DNA from: Ophioderma brevispina
Lineage: Eukaryota > Echinodermata > Ophiuroidea > Amphilepidida > Ophiodermatidae
NCBI GenBank assembly: GCA_023653785.1
Contig: JAMKCH010007151.1
Coordinates: 1-64,000, forward strand
Reading direction: 5' to 3'
Length of the DNA: 64,000 nucleotides
This document shows positions 35,400-47,099 of the stretch, in pieces. Below the pieces are notes generated by a model. That model was not told the origin of the DNA and made no database searches. It saw only the letters and a list, made by a program, of their open reading frames with translations. How positions within the stretch are numbered: the first letter of the stretch is position 1; every line of letters starts with the position of its first letter. The position numbers were made by a program, and so were the translations under genes.

Positions 35400-37870
35400 C
35401 GATTTTGATCGGGTTCAGTTTCATTGAAAAACAAATAGAAGCTGAGACATGTCAAAGAAATCAAGGGCAAGCTCCGGCCAGTATTGCCTATGTCGGCCTG
35501 CACTGCGCTAAAAACAATTTGAACACACTGAATGCGAATCTGGGAGACAGTAGCACTACGGGCTGAGTAAAATATACGTTGGTGCGTGTGTGGTGGTGAA
35601 TGTGAAATCAATTGTGTTTAAGATTATACAAGAAATCCTGCTTGGTCGCGTGAGCGAATACCCCACGGTGTTAGTACCAACACAAAACACAATTATGTGC
35701 GAACAAGAGAATGCTAACGAAAATCTACGCAAATCCAGATTTCTTAACAACCGAGGATAATCCTCCAATGATGTGGGAAGGGTGGTACAAAACTTTCAAA
35801 CATTACTGACTGCTAGTGTAATAGACAGTGACGACGTACCACAACAGCACGTGTGGGGCTAATTCTGTACATGCTTAGTACTGAAAGTTTAGGGAGTTGT
35901 CATCAGTGGGAGGATGACCACACAGATTGATAAAGTAGTGATGATCTCAATAGGTAACCTTTTATCCTAGTCGTACACCTTTTGGCACAGAAGTATTTAA
36001 GAATCGAGATGACTTGTCAAAAAAGTGCCTTGACTGAACTGGCAAGCGTTTACACTTTGGAGCCTTGCAAGATGGGTTGCATGTTACAGGTATTCGTGAT
36101 CCGCGCGGTCTACTAAAGGAGAATGATTGCAATCAATTTTGAAAAGTAAGTAGTTGTTAGAAAATTCACGCCATACGCTGGGCACAGACACAGAGACAGG
36201 AGGAAAGACAAACTGGAAAAAGTACCTTTGAAATTCATCTGTGACAAATAACAGTACTGCATAACTTTAACCGGTCCAAGGCCCGCCTCCACAAGTACCT
36301 GCTAACACATTGGAGGTAATGGGTTACACAGAGATACGTCCCCACACGCAGGGCTCAAATTTACTTCGCGCCGCGTGTGCTGGCGTCGAGTTATCCGGTA
36401 AGGAGGCGCCGATCAAGATACCGAGAGTTCAGAGGGTCGATGTGATTTATCGGTAGTACACCTGTTGGTCATGCGGGTGAGATTAATGTGTGTTGTAACG
36501 CGATTTGACGGCAAGCCGATTTGGGTTGTCGTAGATATTGATGTCCTGAACTTAGGTGTCTATTTTGGACTAAGGATGTCGGTGTCGGGATGCCGACCTC
36601 TAGTCGTTCAGAACCAGACCTCTGTGATATTGTATTCCAGAGACTTTAGTTTTTTCTGTACCTACTGTAGCATAGGCATGCGGGTGAAAACCATACACCC
36701 GCGCGGACCCATGATCCCGATTCCCCCGACCCCACCCATTCCCTCTATATATTGGAAGCATTGACATCGAAACGGGACGGGACTTCTGAGTCAGAAAAAA
36801 ATATTCACCCCAATAAATACTTTTACCTTTGTCATATCAAAATCCAAACGAATATTAAATTTGACTTTCGTCCCCTAACTTAGCCTCTTGCAGTGCGAAA
36901 CAATTAGAAATAGTCTACTTCCACAGATGCACCACTACGAACATCGAGCACATACAGTATACGACAAATCTAGCTCACTAGTCGACGGAAATTTCTAGTG
37001 TCAATCGGTTATATATGGAAGACTTGCTATCACCATGACACGGCAGATTAGAGAACATAATTGCGACTTGGCCTGTAGAAAAAATGTACAAAAGTTCATG
37101 CAGATTAGGATACACCAATACGTGAGTAAGTAAACTCAAAGTTTTTTGTTTTTTTTTTTTTTCAATTAGAACTTGCTACTAGGGCTTCGTCTCGTTATTG
37201 GTAAATTCCCGAGGTGAACAGTGATCACTAGTTACCTCTAGGGGAGACGGTTTAAATGCGTATTGATCACATGGATTGGAATCTATTTTTCGATAGCAAA
37301 CGTCTGCACGGGCAATATACCTCTCCATATGTGACAGATGCATGGAATATCGATATGAAGGCATCGATTTAGTGCTGGATTATAGACTCGCGACACATAT
37401 CGCAGCCGCACTTGGACCCCATCCGATGGCCAATGAACCGTGGCGGTAGCAAATACAAAAGAATTTTGATGAAAGTAAAATCAGCCTCAAAAAGTCGCGG
37501 TGTTTCAGTAGTTGTCATGCTACCCTCTTCTAGTGTGGCAGGGGGGGGGAAATATCGGGACGAACAAGCTGGTTACATCCAATTGGTTACAATTATGACC
37601 CGCGATAGCGATTATATATAGATAAATGTTCACACGATTTAGAGTTGCCACAAGTAATCATCACAGTAATGGCCGAACTTTCCGCTCGTACGTTGGATGA
37701 GTTCAACCAGAAGCCTGATCAACACTGATACAGCACGCTGACCCAAGTTAGTACAATGAATGTACAATCGGAAAAGCTCTAGCGGTTTGAATTTAATTAG
37801 AATGACCAAGGAAGAACTCAAAAGCACACTATACAGTGGTGGACTCACAAGGAAGATGTAATTCAGATAC
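35400..37870. other. Mixed-composition stretch, no gene recognised
   Basis: Somewhat higher GC than neighbouring sequence. Frames at 35,213-35,611 (minus), 36,465-36,764 (plus) and 37,179-37,364 (minus) were read. None shows a domain or paired splice sites. Poly-T lies at 37,142-37,163. Confidence 0.4.
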
Positions 37871-37884
37871 TTACAACTAAACTT

Positions 37885-38090
37885 TCATGCTCTTACAGGC
37901 GACCTGAGTGCTTGGTAGGAATCTGCGAAGGCCTTGAATCTCTCGAGCTCCGATGACGCAAAAAACACAACACCACCCATTACTGACGCAAAAACGGTTA
38001 AGGTTATAGGCGAACGCCAGCCGGGGTTGGGGGGGGGGGGGAGAATTAGTACAGCTACTATACCAATCAGCAACGACAGGAAAAACCACG
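37885..38090 (-). CDS. Possible exon of a membrane protein, weak
   Basis: A minus-strand frame reads SLLIGIVAVLIL, is interrupted by a run of C/G at 38,029-38,041, and continues GWRSPITLTVFASVMGGVVF then SSELERFKAFADSY. This looks like two hydrophobic segments followed by a charged tail. A candidate donor (GTAAGTAT) lies near 37,870. No family is recognised and the run makes the join uncertain. Confidence 0.2.
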
Positions 38091-38429
38091 TTCAAAGCGC
38101 GGAGCACACCGGTTTTGAGGATTCTAAAAAACGGGAACTCAACAGGGGACATAAATCTAAAACCCACATGTGTACACCAACGCAGAATCGCCACATCAAA
38201 TTGGAGAGTACTCTATTATGAAAACTTGGACGACATTATTTGCTTTGAGGAGTTCGCAGGACGTCAGCATCGTAGCGATACCTACGATGAGCAATCCTAG
38301 TAACCAAAAAATTAGATGATATGTGGACCCAATCTGCGAAAAATTGTAAAGAATTGTTTGACTCGATTTGAGTAGGGTAAAGGTATCTGATTTACAAAAA
38401 AAAAAAAAAAATTACGATCGGGTTTCGGC

Positions 38430-39090
38430 TGGGGGGAACTGGATGTGTATGTCAAAATGGCGTCACAAAATTGGCCGCCAAACATGGTTATAAAATTTCG
38501 TTTTAAGAAACAGGCATAAATAAGTTAACAAAGTGCTACAAGTTCAAAACAAACGGTGATGTATATGTTTTCGGTTTATTGCGGCGAACACAACTTGGCG
38601 AGTTCCATGCTGCGATCACCATTTCAAATCCAAGATGGCGGCCAATAGGCTGCCAAATTCCTTAGAAATTTACACAAAAATAGAGATAACTGCAAAAAAA
38701 AGAGAGCACATTATATAGGAATAGTGTATGAATGCCTAGTACTTCCACGTGATACCCCCTCATTGTAATTTGGTACAAAATATCAGGGTAAACAGTGTAG
38801 GAAAATTTGATTTTGTTCAAAATGGCTGCAACATGGCGTGTGTTCCTCTGAAATGGTTTTTTAAATTCATAGAATAGGATAAATGAGTTTTAACACGTGA
38901 TGATACAAAGTTCCCAAAACAGTGTGTGATTATATATTATTTCTATTTTAACACACGTGGCATTTCGTGCTGCTAGCGCATATTCCAAAACAAGATGGCG
39001 GCAAAAATGGCGCCAAGTTTTTGATATTTACAACAAAAGTAGCATTATAACTGCGTTAACAAACGCATGAACAGAGGTCATAGAATACTG
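38430..39090 (+). repeat. Two diverged tandem copies of a roughly 370-bp repeat with CAAGATGGCGGC
   Basis: CCAAGATGGCGGCCAATAGG near 38,630 corresponds to ACAAGATGGCGGCAAAAATG near 38,993. Blocks upstream (GAGTTCCATGCTGCGATCA versus GCATTTCGTGCTGCTAGCGC) and downstream (GATAACTGC versus TATAACTGC) also align. Confidence 0.6.
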
Positions 39091-39199
39091 ACTGCATTTC
39101 CTAGTGGATTCCTCATGAAAAGGTACAAAGTATCAAAACGTCTACATCACTTGTATCCCACGTCACCCTATAGTTATTCATTTGAAAAGATGCATATAT

Positions 39200-41350
39200 C
39201 GAAGTCGTGTGCATTGAATCCCTCAGAAATGGCTCGTTTTGATTAGAGAGTAGCTTAACAGAGTGCGTGTCCTGTTTCTGAGGGGGGAGACTGGATTTTT
39301 CGCTGCCGGCAAAGGTGAGACCCTACCTGAGGACCAGAAGGGCCTCGTATGAAGGGCCCCAGGCCCCAATTTTGGAGAGTAGGTTGGTTTCCATCCAGGG
39401 TTGTAGTTTTGGCTGCCGGGACAAATACTCTGACCAGTCTCATTGGAATAGTTCCCCATGCAGACTACGAATGAGGGGAATCAGATCCACATGCTCAGAT
39501 AATGCCCCCCTGGTGCACCAGTGTCTCTGGGTGGATGCAGTGCCTTCGGCGTTGGCCGCGACTCAGTAGGTGGAAACCTCACACAATTGGAGGCGACGGT
39601 TCCCCTTCAGGGGGGGGGGAAAACACAAAAAAAAAAATTAGTGCCCACCCGAACATCTACCATAGACGTACCGTTGTCAAAGTCGGCATGATGAGCCCAC
39701 TAAGGTCCTACCAAGTGTCGGACCAATGCTCTCCTGTTTAAGCTGCCACCATATCAACGTGGTAGTCGCTGTGTGGGCTATTGTCTGCGTGAAACCACTG
39801 CGTCCAATAGGACTAGAGACAAGGAAAGTGATCGGGTCCGATCGACAAAATGACGGTAGTGAATACCCTCGACAAGGAGGGGAGAAGAAGCCCCAGTCTA
39901 TGAAGGAGACAGGCAAACTACTACCTTAAGGAGCCTAAGGACCCTGGCTTGTGAGGTCGGGATAAAAATGGGGCGGATTGGTCACGGGATCATTGACTAC
40001 ACATTTCCCCCAGTGCACGGATGACACGACGAGTCATCGCTATTGGTTCTTTTGTGGCCTACATGTGGATGGCTGGACCACGGATTCTAGAGTGGTAGTC
40101 AGGAATTGTGTTCTCACTAGTGTGGAGATCTAGTAATCGGTCCTCCAGCCGATTCGGTCATCCCAGAGTGTACCATCCGCGTTCTCAACTTGACTGTCTG
40201 ACTTTCTGGCCACATTAGCACACTCGGCAGGAATTTTAACAGGTGACGCGCTTACTTGCTGTGGCAAGGCATAAGTCAAACAGAGAGTGTATTACCGATT
40301 CTCAAACTCCATTGGTTGATACTTAGTGTCTAACGGGCACCAAGATTTCTGATCATCGTTGTGGCTAAGGCCAGGCCAGGGAGAAACGTTGGGCATAGCA
40401 TAAGAGGCAAGATCTAGTTTCTATGCGAGAAAACCGCCGTGGGAGGTGGGACACATCAACTTGGACCCCGAAGTGTGGCCTCGTCCATGGACAAACCAAT
40501 TATTCGGGAACCCGGAAATGCTTTCCTACACAGCAGAAGGCGACGGAGTCAGCCTTTCCAGTGGCTCAAATCCTCAGATGCTACGGAACTGGAGCACTAG
40601 TGGAAGGGTCCCTTCCCAGATGAGTGAAACAAACCAGCGGGTGAATACAGTAAAAATGCCCTTAAGCCCGATTCACGAGGATCGGGCTATTAGGGACAAC
40701 GGGGCCATCTCTGAAGACCGGTGGAGCGCCCACAATGCGGTCGGTAACACATGACTTCTTTGGAAAAGCAAGCCCTCGGGAAAGATTTATTTTAGGAACT
40801 CCTCGATTGCCAACAGAGGCCAGAAAGAGGAGCAATCCTTATTAGAACACCCATCTATAGAACAGAATTACTGCCATCCGTCTTTAGCGCACGACCAACA
40901 AATCCACATGATTGGTCGGCTCTTGGTTAGGTCCCATGATGCTGCCCGCTGACACCCATATTGGACATTCTACAAAGGCTCCTCGATTCAGGATATCTGG
41001 ACACTATAGGGAGACGGAGTTATTTCTGAGGACAATTTCTCGTGCGAGAGGGAGATATTGTTACTTTAGCACTATGTGCTGGTAGAAAGTGAGCCAAGTC
41101 CTCGGGGCGAGGCGGGGGAGAGGATACTCTAGTATTGGTGCATACCTTCCTTTCTCTTCCAATCCGCATGAGAATACCATGGGGATACTGTTTGTAAAAG
41201 TAAGGTCGCGGAGGGTAACTATCAAGCGTGTAGTGTAGTGTTTCCTCTTAGAGACAGAGGGGGGTTTACATTTAGCGTTGCTACCTACCCTCACAAGACC
41301 TCCTAACAACGCCACTCCACGAACTATCGTCAATCATGCTGCTGCATTCG
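39200..41350. other. Relatively GC-rich block of unknown nature
   Basis: GC is clearly higher than the window average. Overlapping frames up to about 100 codons occur (40,423-40,754 plus; 41,061-41,333 minus), but no domain, splice pair or repeat terminus is recognised. It could be an old retroelement or a transferred segment. A G-run sits at 39,611. Confidence 0.35.
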
Positions 41351-41689
41351 ATAGGTCCGCAGGTCTAGGCCCTGAACGTTATATTCAGAAAGATGAAATA
41401 CACTAATTTTCATTTACCAGATTTGCCGGATATTCTAAAGTTGGTTGTTGTCTAGTCTTATTTTTGTGAGAGCTATAATGCACTTCTCCAGTGAAAGGAT
41501 GTAAGGTTGGCAACTGCGCAAGCCACATCCGTTCTTCCTAACTTTCGAAATGATTGCCAGATAGTCTAAGAATACGCCCACGATTTTTCAAGGACAGGAA
41601 GGAATAGAAAGTAAGCTCGTTAAGGGTATCGGGCAATGGTTATAGATTTAGACAATTAGGGGTCTGTAACGTATGTCGAAGTAATGCTA

Positions 41690-41990
41690 ACTAACAACAT
41701 ACGGTAATCTTTGTTAATAATGTCAAAACGTGAATATATGTCGCCCTTTTATAGAAGTGCCTGCTCTCTTGTGAAATTAACGCAGTTGTTAGAAATTTCC
41801 AAAGAAAGTTGGCAGCATAGTGGCACCGCGCTATCTTGGTATGAAAAATGTTGCACACTACCTTTAATGTTGTCATCACCGTTTTCATGAACTCCATTCC
41901 TCAGTCAATTTTTGCTATTTTTTAGTGACCAAATGTTATTATTCGGGCCCAGTAGCCCTTTGGTGATGCAGCACGAGCAGTGTGAATAAG
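41690..41990 (-). repeat. Diverged dispersed repeat (possibly related to 46.8-47.1 kb)
   Basis: On the plus strand, GTCATCACCGTTTTCATGAA and CATTCCTCAGTCAATTTTTGC, then a GTGATGCAGC block, resemble GTCATCACTTGTTTTCATGAA and GGTGCTGCAGCC at 46,983-47,073. On the minus strand both give a short frame starting MEFMKT. Confidence 0.4.
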
Positions 41991-42034
41991 TATATTGCCA
42001 TATGTCGATCCTGTCTTCATGACCTGACCATTAT

Positions 42035-42540
42035 GCTAACAGGAACCATAGTAGAGGACCCTGATGGTGCGGAGCATATGGTCCCGGCGCATACATAATT
42101 AGAAAAATATATTAAGTCAAACATATGTGTTCCATAGAGATTAGGAGTATGATACTGGAGCATACTTAATCTTCCATATTTTACTTCAATAGGGCTCCAG
42201 GACCAATTTGAATATGTGAATATGCCTCCTGGAGCATATGTCAATACAATACTTGCATGTATCATAGGCAAATATTGCTCTGGAGCAGTGAGAAGATTCT
42301 AAGTCAAATACTGCTCCCAGGAGCATATGCGCCGTATGCTCCTGGAACCCATTGCTTGAATGCATTGATTATTTTGAAGATTTCTCCAGATTACTTATGG
42401 TCAGGACCATAGGTCCTGGAGCGTAATATATCGGGTCTAAATGTAATCAGAAAAAGTACGTGGATAAGTTTCACAAAAGATTGTTGTTGATAATTTACAA
42501 AAATAGCATATGCTCCAGACTTACCAGTTCATCTAATGGT
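42035..42540. repeat. Array of CTGGAGCATATG palindromic units
   Basis: At least nine copies of GGAGCATA or its complement TATGCTCC occur in about 500 bp, several as CAGGAGCATATG next to CGTATGCTCCTGG. Spacing is irregular and orientation alternates. Confidence 0.7.
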
Positions 42541-42599
42541 GCGATTTTACATCATCAAAAATCATGCGACTTTTAGTGACACATTAAGGAATTTCAAGG

Positions 42600-43730
42600 G
42601 CATGATATTTTTGCTAATGGCACAAAATCCACGAGAAATAAAAAGGACGAACTGCAACCATGATAAGTAAAAATAAAAACCAATGCGTGTGAATTACCTC
42701 GAAATGAAATTGCCACACAGTTTAATCCGTGTGAGCCTTTTCACTTTCTTTCATTTAATTCTGGTCACCAATCTGCCATTTTACGGCGGTACGGTAAGAC
42801 GCCGTAGCATGTTATCAAAATTGAAATAACGTAAATTGAAACCAGCGTTTGAAAATTCTCAAGACGGAATAATACCGAAATGCATTGTGGGAAAGGGATG
42901 CGGCCCATAGCGTTGAGTGTTCACTGTTCAGTGTTTGCGAGCACCGAAGTAACCCCCCCCCCCCCCCCTGTGACAAAAAACTTTCAATTTTCTCGATAGG
43001 TTTTTCTATAGGGTCAGACCCAATTACGCACATATTTTAAACAAAACATTGTAACGGGCCCTCTGATGCAATAATTTCTCCATAGAACCCCTTCGTTTTT
43101 CCGGAGATATTTGAGATTTATATTAGTTTCATTTGCATGCAATCGCTATGACGGACTGACTGATAACGTTAATCTCTCTAATCTCTCGCGCAGTACTAAT
43201 TTAAGATAATTTTTCGGATCGTGTGACCAGACACACACTTTCCGCACCGGCCGTACGCCGATTTCAAATCTCATTAAAAATATGCCCATGTGATATAAGA
43301 ATTTATTAAAATATAAAAAATTAAAATTCGCATTGCATGCTTATTGGTGTCCATGTGTCGCAGCCACCATATGTTGTTCGCGGGTTTTGTCTCACTGCAA
43401 AATATAGTGAAACGCCTTATGTTGCCTGTGTTTTTGTCGCCCAATATGGTGAAACAACCTGCAAAATGTACCCGATGTAAGATAATGAGATTCCTTCTAT
43501 AGATAGTGCGAAAGGCTTATTCCACACAATTGAGTTGGATCCCGAATTTGCGGTTTTTGTGGTCGCCTGCCTTAAGGCAGGGAAGACAGTAAAGGAAGAC
43601 ACCATAGGGATCATTTGTCCACTGTAGTGTGTCGGTTGATTGTGTTGTTGTTGTGATGTCTGTTTGTGAGTGAAAAAAGGGTACATTTGCCTGTCATATC
43701 TACTTACTTTGATGGATTTAAAGCAAACTT
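42600..43730. other. No recognisable gene
   Basis: The 119-codon minus frame at 43,417-43,776 is rich in S/T/Q, shows no domain and runs into the AGGTCA repeat. A C-run lies at 42,953-42,968. Confidence 0.4.
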
Positions 43731-43769
43731 GGATCACAGGTACAACATGACATCCCTCATTTGTTGATG

Positions 43770-43945
43770 AGGTCAAAGTTCACATACCAAGGTCAAAGGT
43801 CATGTGAGGTCAAGTTGTAAAATAGGCTGAAAATTTGAAAAGTTGAAGTTCAGTTGGAACCAAACTTGGTTTATGGAGTTTACATGCAACCCTTCATTTG
43901 TTTATGAGGTCAAAGGTCACATATCAAGGTCAAGGGTCATGAGAG
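43770..43945 (+). promoter_or_regulatory. AGGTCA repeats, including two perfect DR1 sites
   Basis: AGGTCAAAGGTCA occurs at 43,790-43,802 and 43,907-43,919. Extra half-sites lie close by (GAGGTCAAG at 43,806 and AAGGTCAAGGGTCA at 43,926). DR1 is the known site of RXR/HNF4/PPAR-type nuclear receptors. The surrounding roughly 120 bp is itself duplicated, so this is also a repeat. Confidence 0.5.
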
Positions 43946-44270
43946 GCCTATCATTCACAAACCGCGACGGCAGGTGACAGAAGCGGTCCGAGGACCGATG
44001 AATTTTTGTTATGAGCAATCGTTTGTTTCCAACGGTACCATAGGCCACTCAGTTAATCATGAGGTCACGCCAACATGCGTCAATTGAAGTTATAGAAATC
44101 CCACAACCCAAATGTTAAGACATACAAAATAAAAAAGAAGAAGTGGAGTGAAGAGCATTCGAAGAAAAGAGTGGGGGGGTAAATTGATTATTGATATTGT
44201 GTTGGGTGCCAAGCGATCTGTCTCGCGAACCCCTATCTATATAAACGAACCCCCCACATTCTTCCCATCC

Positions 44271-44314
44271 CCCTCCCCCCCCCCCCCCACCCCCCCCCCC
44301 CCCCCCCCCCCCCC
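44271..44314 (+). repeat. Poly-C tract
   Basis: Nearly uninterrupted C with one A at 44,290. Confidence 0.95.
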
Positions 44315-44439
44315 GCGCTCTTGAAAACCGTCGGTAATACAAAATATGGTCTACCGGAGAGCGTAGCGAGCAGTTATTTTTTTAACGTTTTGATTGTTAC
44401 AAGAATTGTTACCTGTTTCAACAGAAATCATGTACGTGG

Positions 44440-44640
44440 CAAGCGGCAGGGGCGGGTCCAGTCCCGGGGGGGGAGCACCAATGAAAATGGAACTTCACGG
44501 CCGCGAAGCGGTCATGGCGCCGCCTAAGCGGTGTGGGGTACCCTCCAGCGCGAAGCGCGGAACCTCTGCAATAATCGTTTTCGAAAACACATGCAAATTT
44601 CATGCAAATTTGATAGAAACAAATGGACATTGATGATGTT
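44440..44640 (+). repeat. Dispersed repeat family F, copy 1
   Basis: GCGAAGCGCGGAACCTCTGC, then AATAATCGTTTTCGAAAACA and AAATTTGATAGAAAC, resembles GCACCAAAGCGCGGAAAACC with AAATTTGATTATGAAAC at 53,365-53,440. Confidence 0.6.
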
Positions 44641-44730
44641 AATAGTCGCAATTTGAAATTTGTGAGCGTTTCACCTTATGCTTACAGATATAATATACGG
44701 TATTAAAAGAAAAATATAGCTGCTCGGTTG

Positions 44731-44840
44731 TAGTCCATCTAGAAGGACCCTCGTTCTCCCACTGACCTAGCCACCGAGCGCGTAGCTACGCGCTCGGTGG
44801 CTAGGTCAGTGAGAGAACGAGGGTCCTTCTAGATGGACTA
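44731..44840. mobile_element. 110-bp near-perfect palindrome with 8-bp target-site duplication
   Basis: The arms 44,731-44,785 and 44,786-44,840 are reverse complements with one mismatch in 55 positions and no spacer. The outer end is TAGTCCATCTAGAAGGACCC and the centre is GCGTAGCTACGC. The direct repeat CTCGGTTG lies immediately before (44,723-44,730) and after (44,841-44,848). An 8-bp duplication is the signature of transposases such as hAT, P and Merlin. The element has no coding capacity. Confidence 0.88.
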
Positions 44841-44924
44841 CTCGGTTGGGGTTTCTTTGAAATAATTACATGTAAAATGTTAACGGAGAGTTATGTAGGA
44901 CCTATATTAAGCTGTGTGGGGGTG

Positions 44925-45380
44925 GGCCGGGTGCAGGTCTATATTCCGATGGGTTTTTGATCCGAAAGGTTTTTGGTCCGAAGGAGGATTTGATCCGAAG
45001 GTAATATATTCCGAAGGTGTTTAATTCCGAAGGGTCGTTTCTCCGAATAGTCGTTTCTCCGAAGGGCAATTTGTCAGAAGGGGCATTTTGTCCAAAGGGG
45101 CATTGATCCGAAAATAAGTAATGTGTCTTTTCTCCGAAAGATTTTACTCCGAAGGGGCGTTTGTCCGAAAACGCATTTTAAAGGGGTTTTTGTTCCGAAG
45201 GAGTTATGGTTCGAAGAAGTTTTAATCCGAAGGGTCATTTGTCCGAAAAAGAAATGAAGATTATTGTTCCGAAGGGTCGTTTGTCCGAATTTTCGGACTA
45301 ACGCCCCTTCGGATCAATTTCCCTCATTCTAATTTCGGACTAACGACCCTTAGGATAAAAAACCTTTCGGAATAACTAGA
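44925..45380. mobile_element. Fold-back array of TTTGTCCGAAGGGGC units, copy 1 (long plus arm)
   Basis: About eighteen units with TCCGAAGG or variants run in plus sense from 44,948 to 45,293. The array then flips at GTCCGAATTTTCGGAC and runs in minus sense (GCCCCTTCGGA, CTTTCGGAATAA) to 45,380. The left end GGTGCAGGTCTATATTCCGA is mirrored at the right end of the 52.7 kb copy. No protein. Confidence 0.8.
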
Positions 45381-45799
45381 GACTATATTATGAGATGAGA
45401 GTATTGATAACCCTATATCAAAAGAACTAATGAAATAACATGCAAATACCATGAGATCCATTCGACATCTCGATGAGGGGACTATGAATAATCGTTCCAT
45501 GATAATGAAACCACTAAACGATAGAGATATGCTAAAAAAGGTATAACATAATTTTGTCGCTATACGTTTACTTAATTATACAACCCACAATTATGGTCTT
45601 TGCAAAATACAAAAGATCGCATATTTAAATTCATTTTGGTTGTCGTTAAAATGTATCCCTTCGGACATAAAAATATCGAATGCGACAGATCTCGCATTCG
45701 ACGGACATCACAACAGACTATTTTCTGTTAAAATGGCTATACTTTCATACTGGTCTTAAGGTAGAAACCCCTTCAAATTCTCATAAAATGCATTTTTTG

Positions 45800-46320
45800 C
45801 ATTTGCATCTAACAATCAATAGCCATTCATCAAAGAAAAACAATAAGACCAATAATTCTGAATACGAAAGTAAGAAAATCATTACCAAATTGTATTGAAA
45901 GTTTGTATAACTAGTTATGTAACCTGCATTTATTTCTGACTGCCGAAAAAAACCAGAACTTGATAAAAAAAGAGAGAAACTCCCATGGTTTTCCCTGGCA
46001 TGGTTTATATGAATATGTTTTGCATTGAAAACAAGAATGTCTTGCATAAAGGGCTTAAAGCATGTAATTTTCCCAGGGAGAGAGGGAGGGAGAGGGGGAG
46101 GGACAGGACTGGAGGAGAGGAGGAGAAACAAAGCTAAGACAACAAAAGAGATCTGAAAAACAATAAGGCCAATAATTATAAATACGAAAGTAAGAAAATT
46201 ATTACCAATTGTATCGAAAGTTTGTATAAGTAGTTCTGTAACCTGCATTTATTTCTGACTGCGGAAAAAACAGTACTTGATAAAAAAAGAGATAAACTAC
46301 CATGGTTTTCCTTGGCATCT
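45800..46320 (+). repeat. Direct duplication, about 165 bp, about 330 bp apart
   Basis: AACAATAAGACCAATAATTC through ATGGTTTTCCCTGGCAT (45,838-46,002) recurs at 46,158-46,318 with small changes. A GA-rich stretch (46,075-46,125) lies between. Confidence 0.8.
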
Positions 46321-46456
46321 AAAATATTTCTGGCTCCCTCATAAAGTATCTAAAATCTAAATTACGTTTGGTTGTAGTCAACATGTATTTCTGTGGACGT
46401 ACTGCGCATGGGGTATAAAAAACCCAAAATGTTCATTTGCACTGGCTACCCATTAA

Positions 46457-46707
46457 TGTATGTATGTATGTATGTATGTATGCGTGTATGTGTGTATGTG
46501 TGTATGTGTGTATGTATGTGTGTATGTGTGTATGTATGTGTGTATGTGTGTATGTATGTATGTATGTGTGTATATGTATGTATGTATGTATATGTATGTA
46601 TGTATGTATATGTATGTATGTATGTATGTATGTGTGTATGTATGTATGTATGTATGTATGTATGCATGCATGCATGCATGTATGTATGTATGTATGTATG
46701 TATGTAT
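46457..46707 (+). repeat. (TATG)n microsatellite
   Basis: About 250 bp of TATG with TGTG and CATG variants. It yields Tyr/Val/Cys/Met-rich frames in every phase, none of them genes. Confidence 0.98.
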
Positions 46708-46799
46708 TAACATCCATTTATTGCTATCGCTTCTAACAATTAATAGACTTTCATAAAGTGTAAAAGCACGCAATCAGTAAAATGAGAAGGAAATTATAT

Positions 46800-47090
46800 G
46801 TATTTTTACTTCAGAGATAATTTGTTACTAATTGTTTACTTTCTGAAAATAGCAAATCGCACAAAACTAAAGATATTTTCCGTTTGAACACTGAAATTGT
46901 CTTCTTAGGTGTTTTTGCCTTTAAGATGGCTATTATTTTGGAAAATGGCGTCATATGCGAATTGCCACTACTTTTAAGATCGTCATCACTTGTTTTCATG
47001 AATTCCACATCCCTCCGGTTTTTAGTGTTGATAACCGCTACCCCTCTCCTTAACCGGTTGGTGCTGCAGCCCTATAAGAAATCGATGTAA
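46800..47090 (-). repeat. Diverged dispersed repeat (possibly related to 41.7 kb)
   Basis: See the 41,690-41,990 entry. The minus frame begins MEFMKTSDDDLKSS; no family is recognised. Confidence 0.4.
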
Positions 47091-47099
47091 GGGAACATT

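Noticed and set aside
40423..40754. Overlapping plus frames in the GC-rich block
   Set aside because: No domain, no splice pair, and the two frames compete; higher GC alone makes stops rarer.
44115..44342. Glycine-rich minus frame
   Set aside because: Made by the poly-C tract at 44,271-44,314.
46393..46773. Several long overlapping frames on both strands
   Set aside because: All are translations of the (TATG)n microsatellite (Tyr/Val/Cys/Met or Thr/His/Ile repeats).
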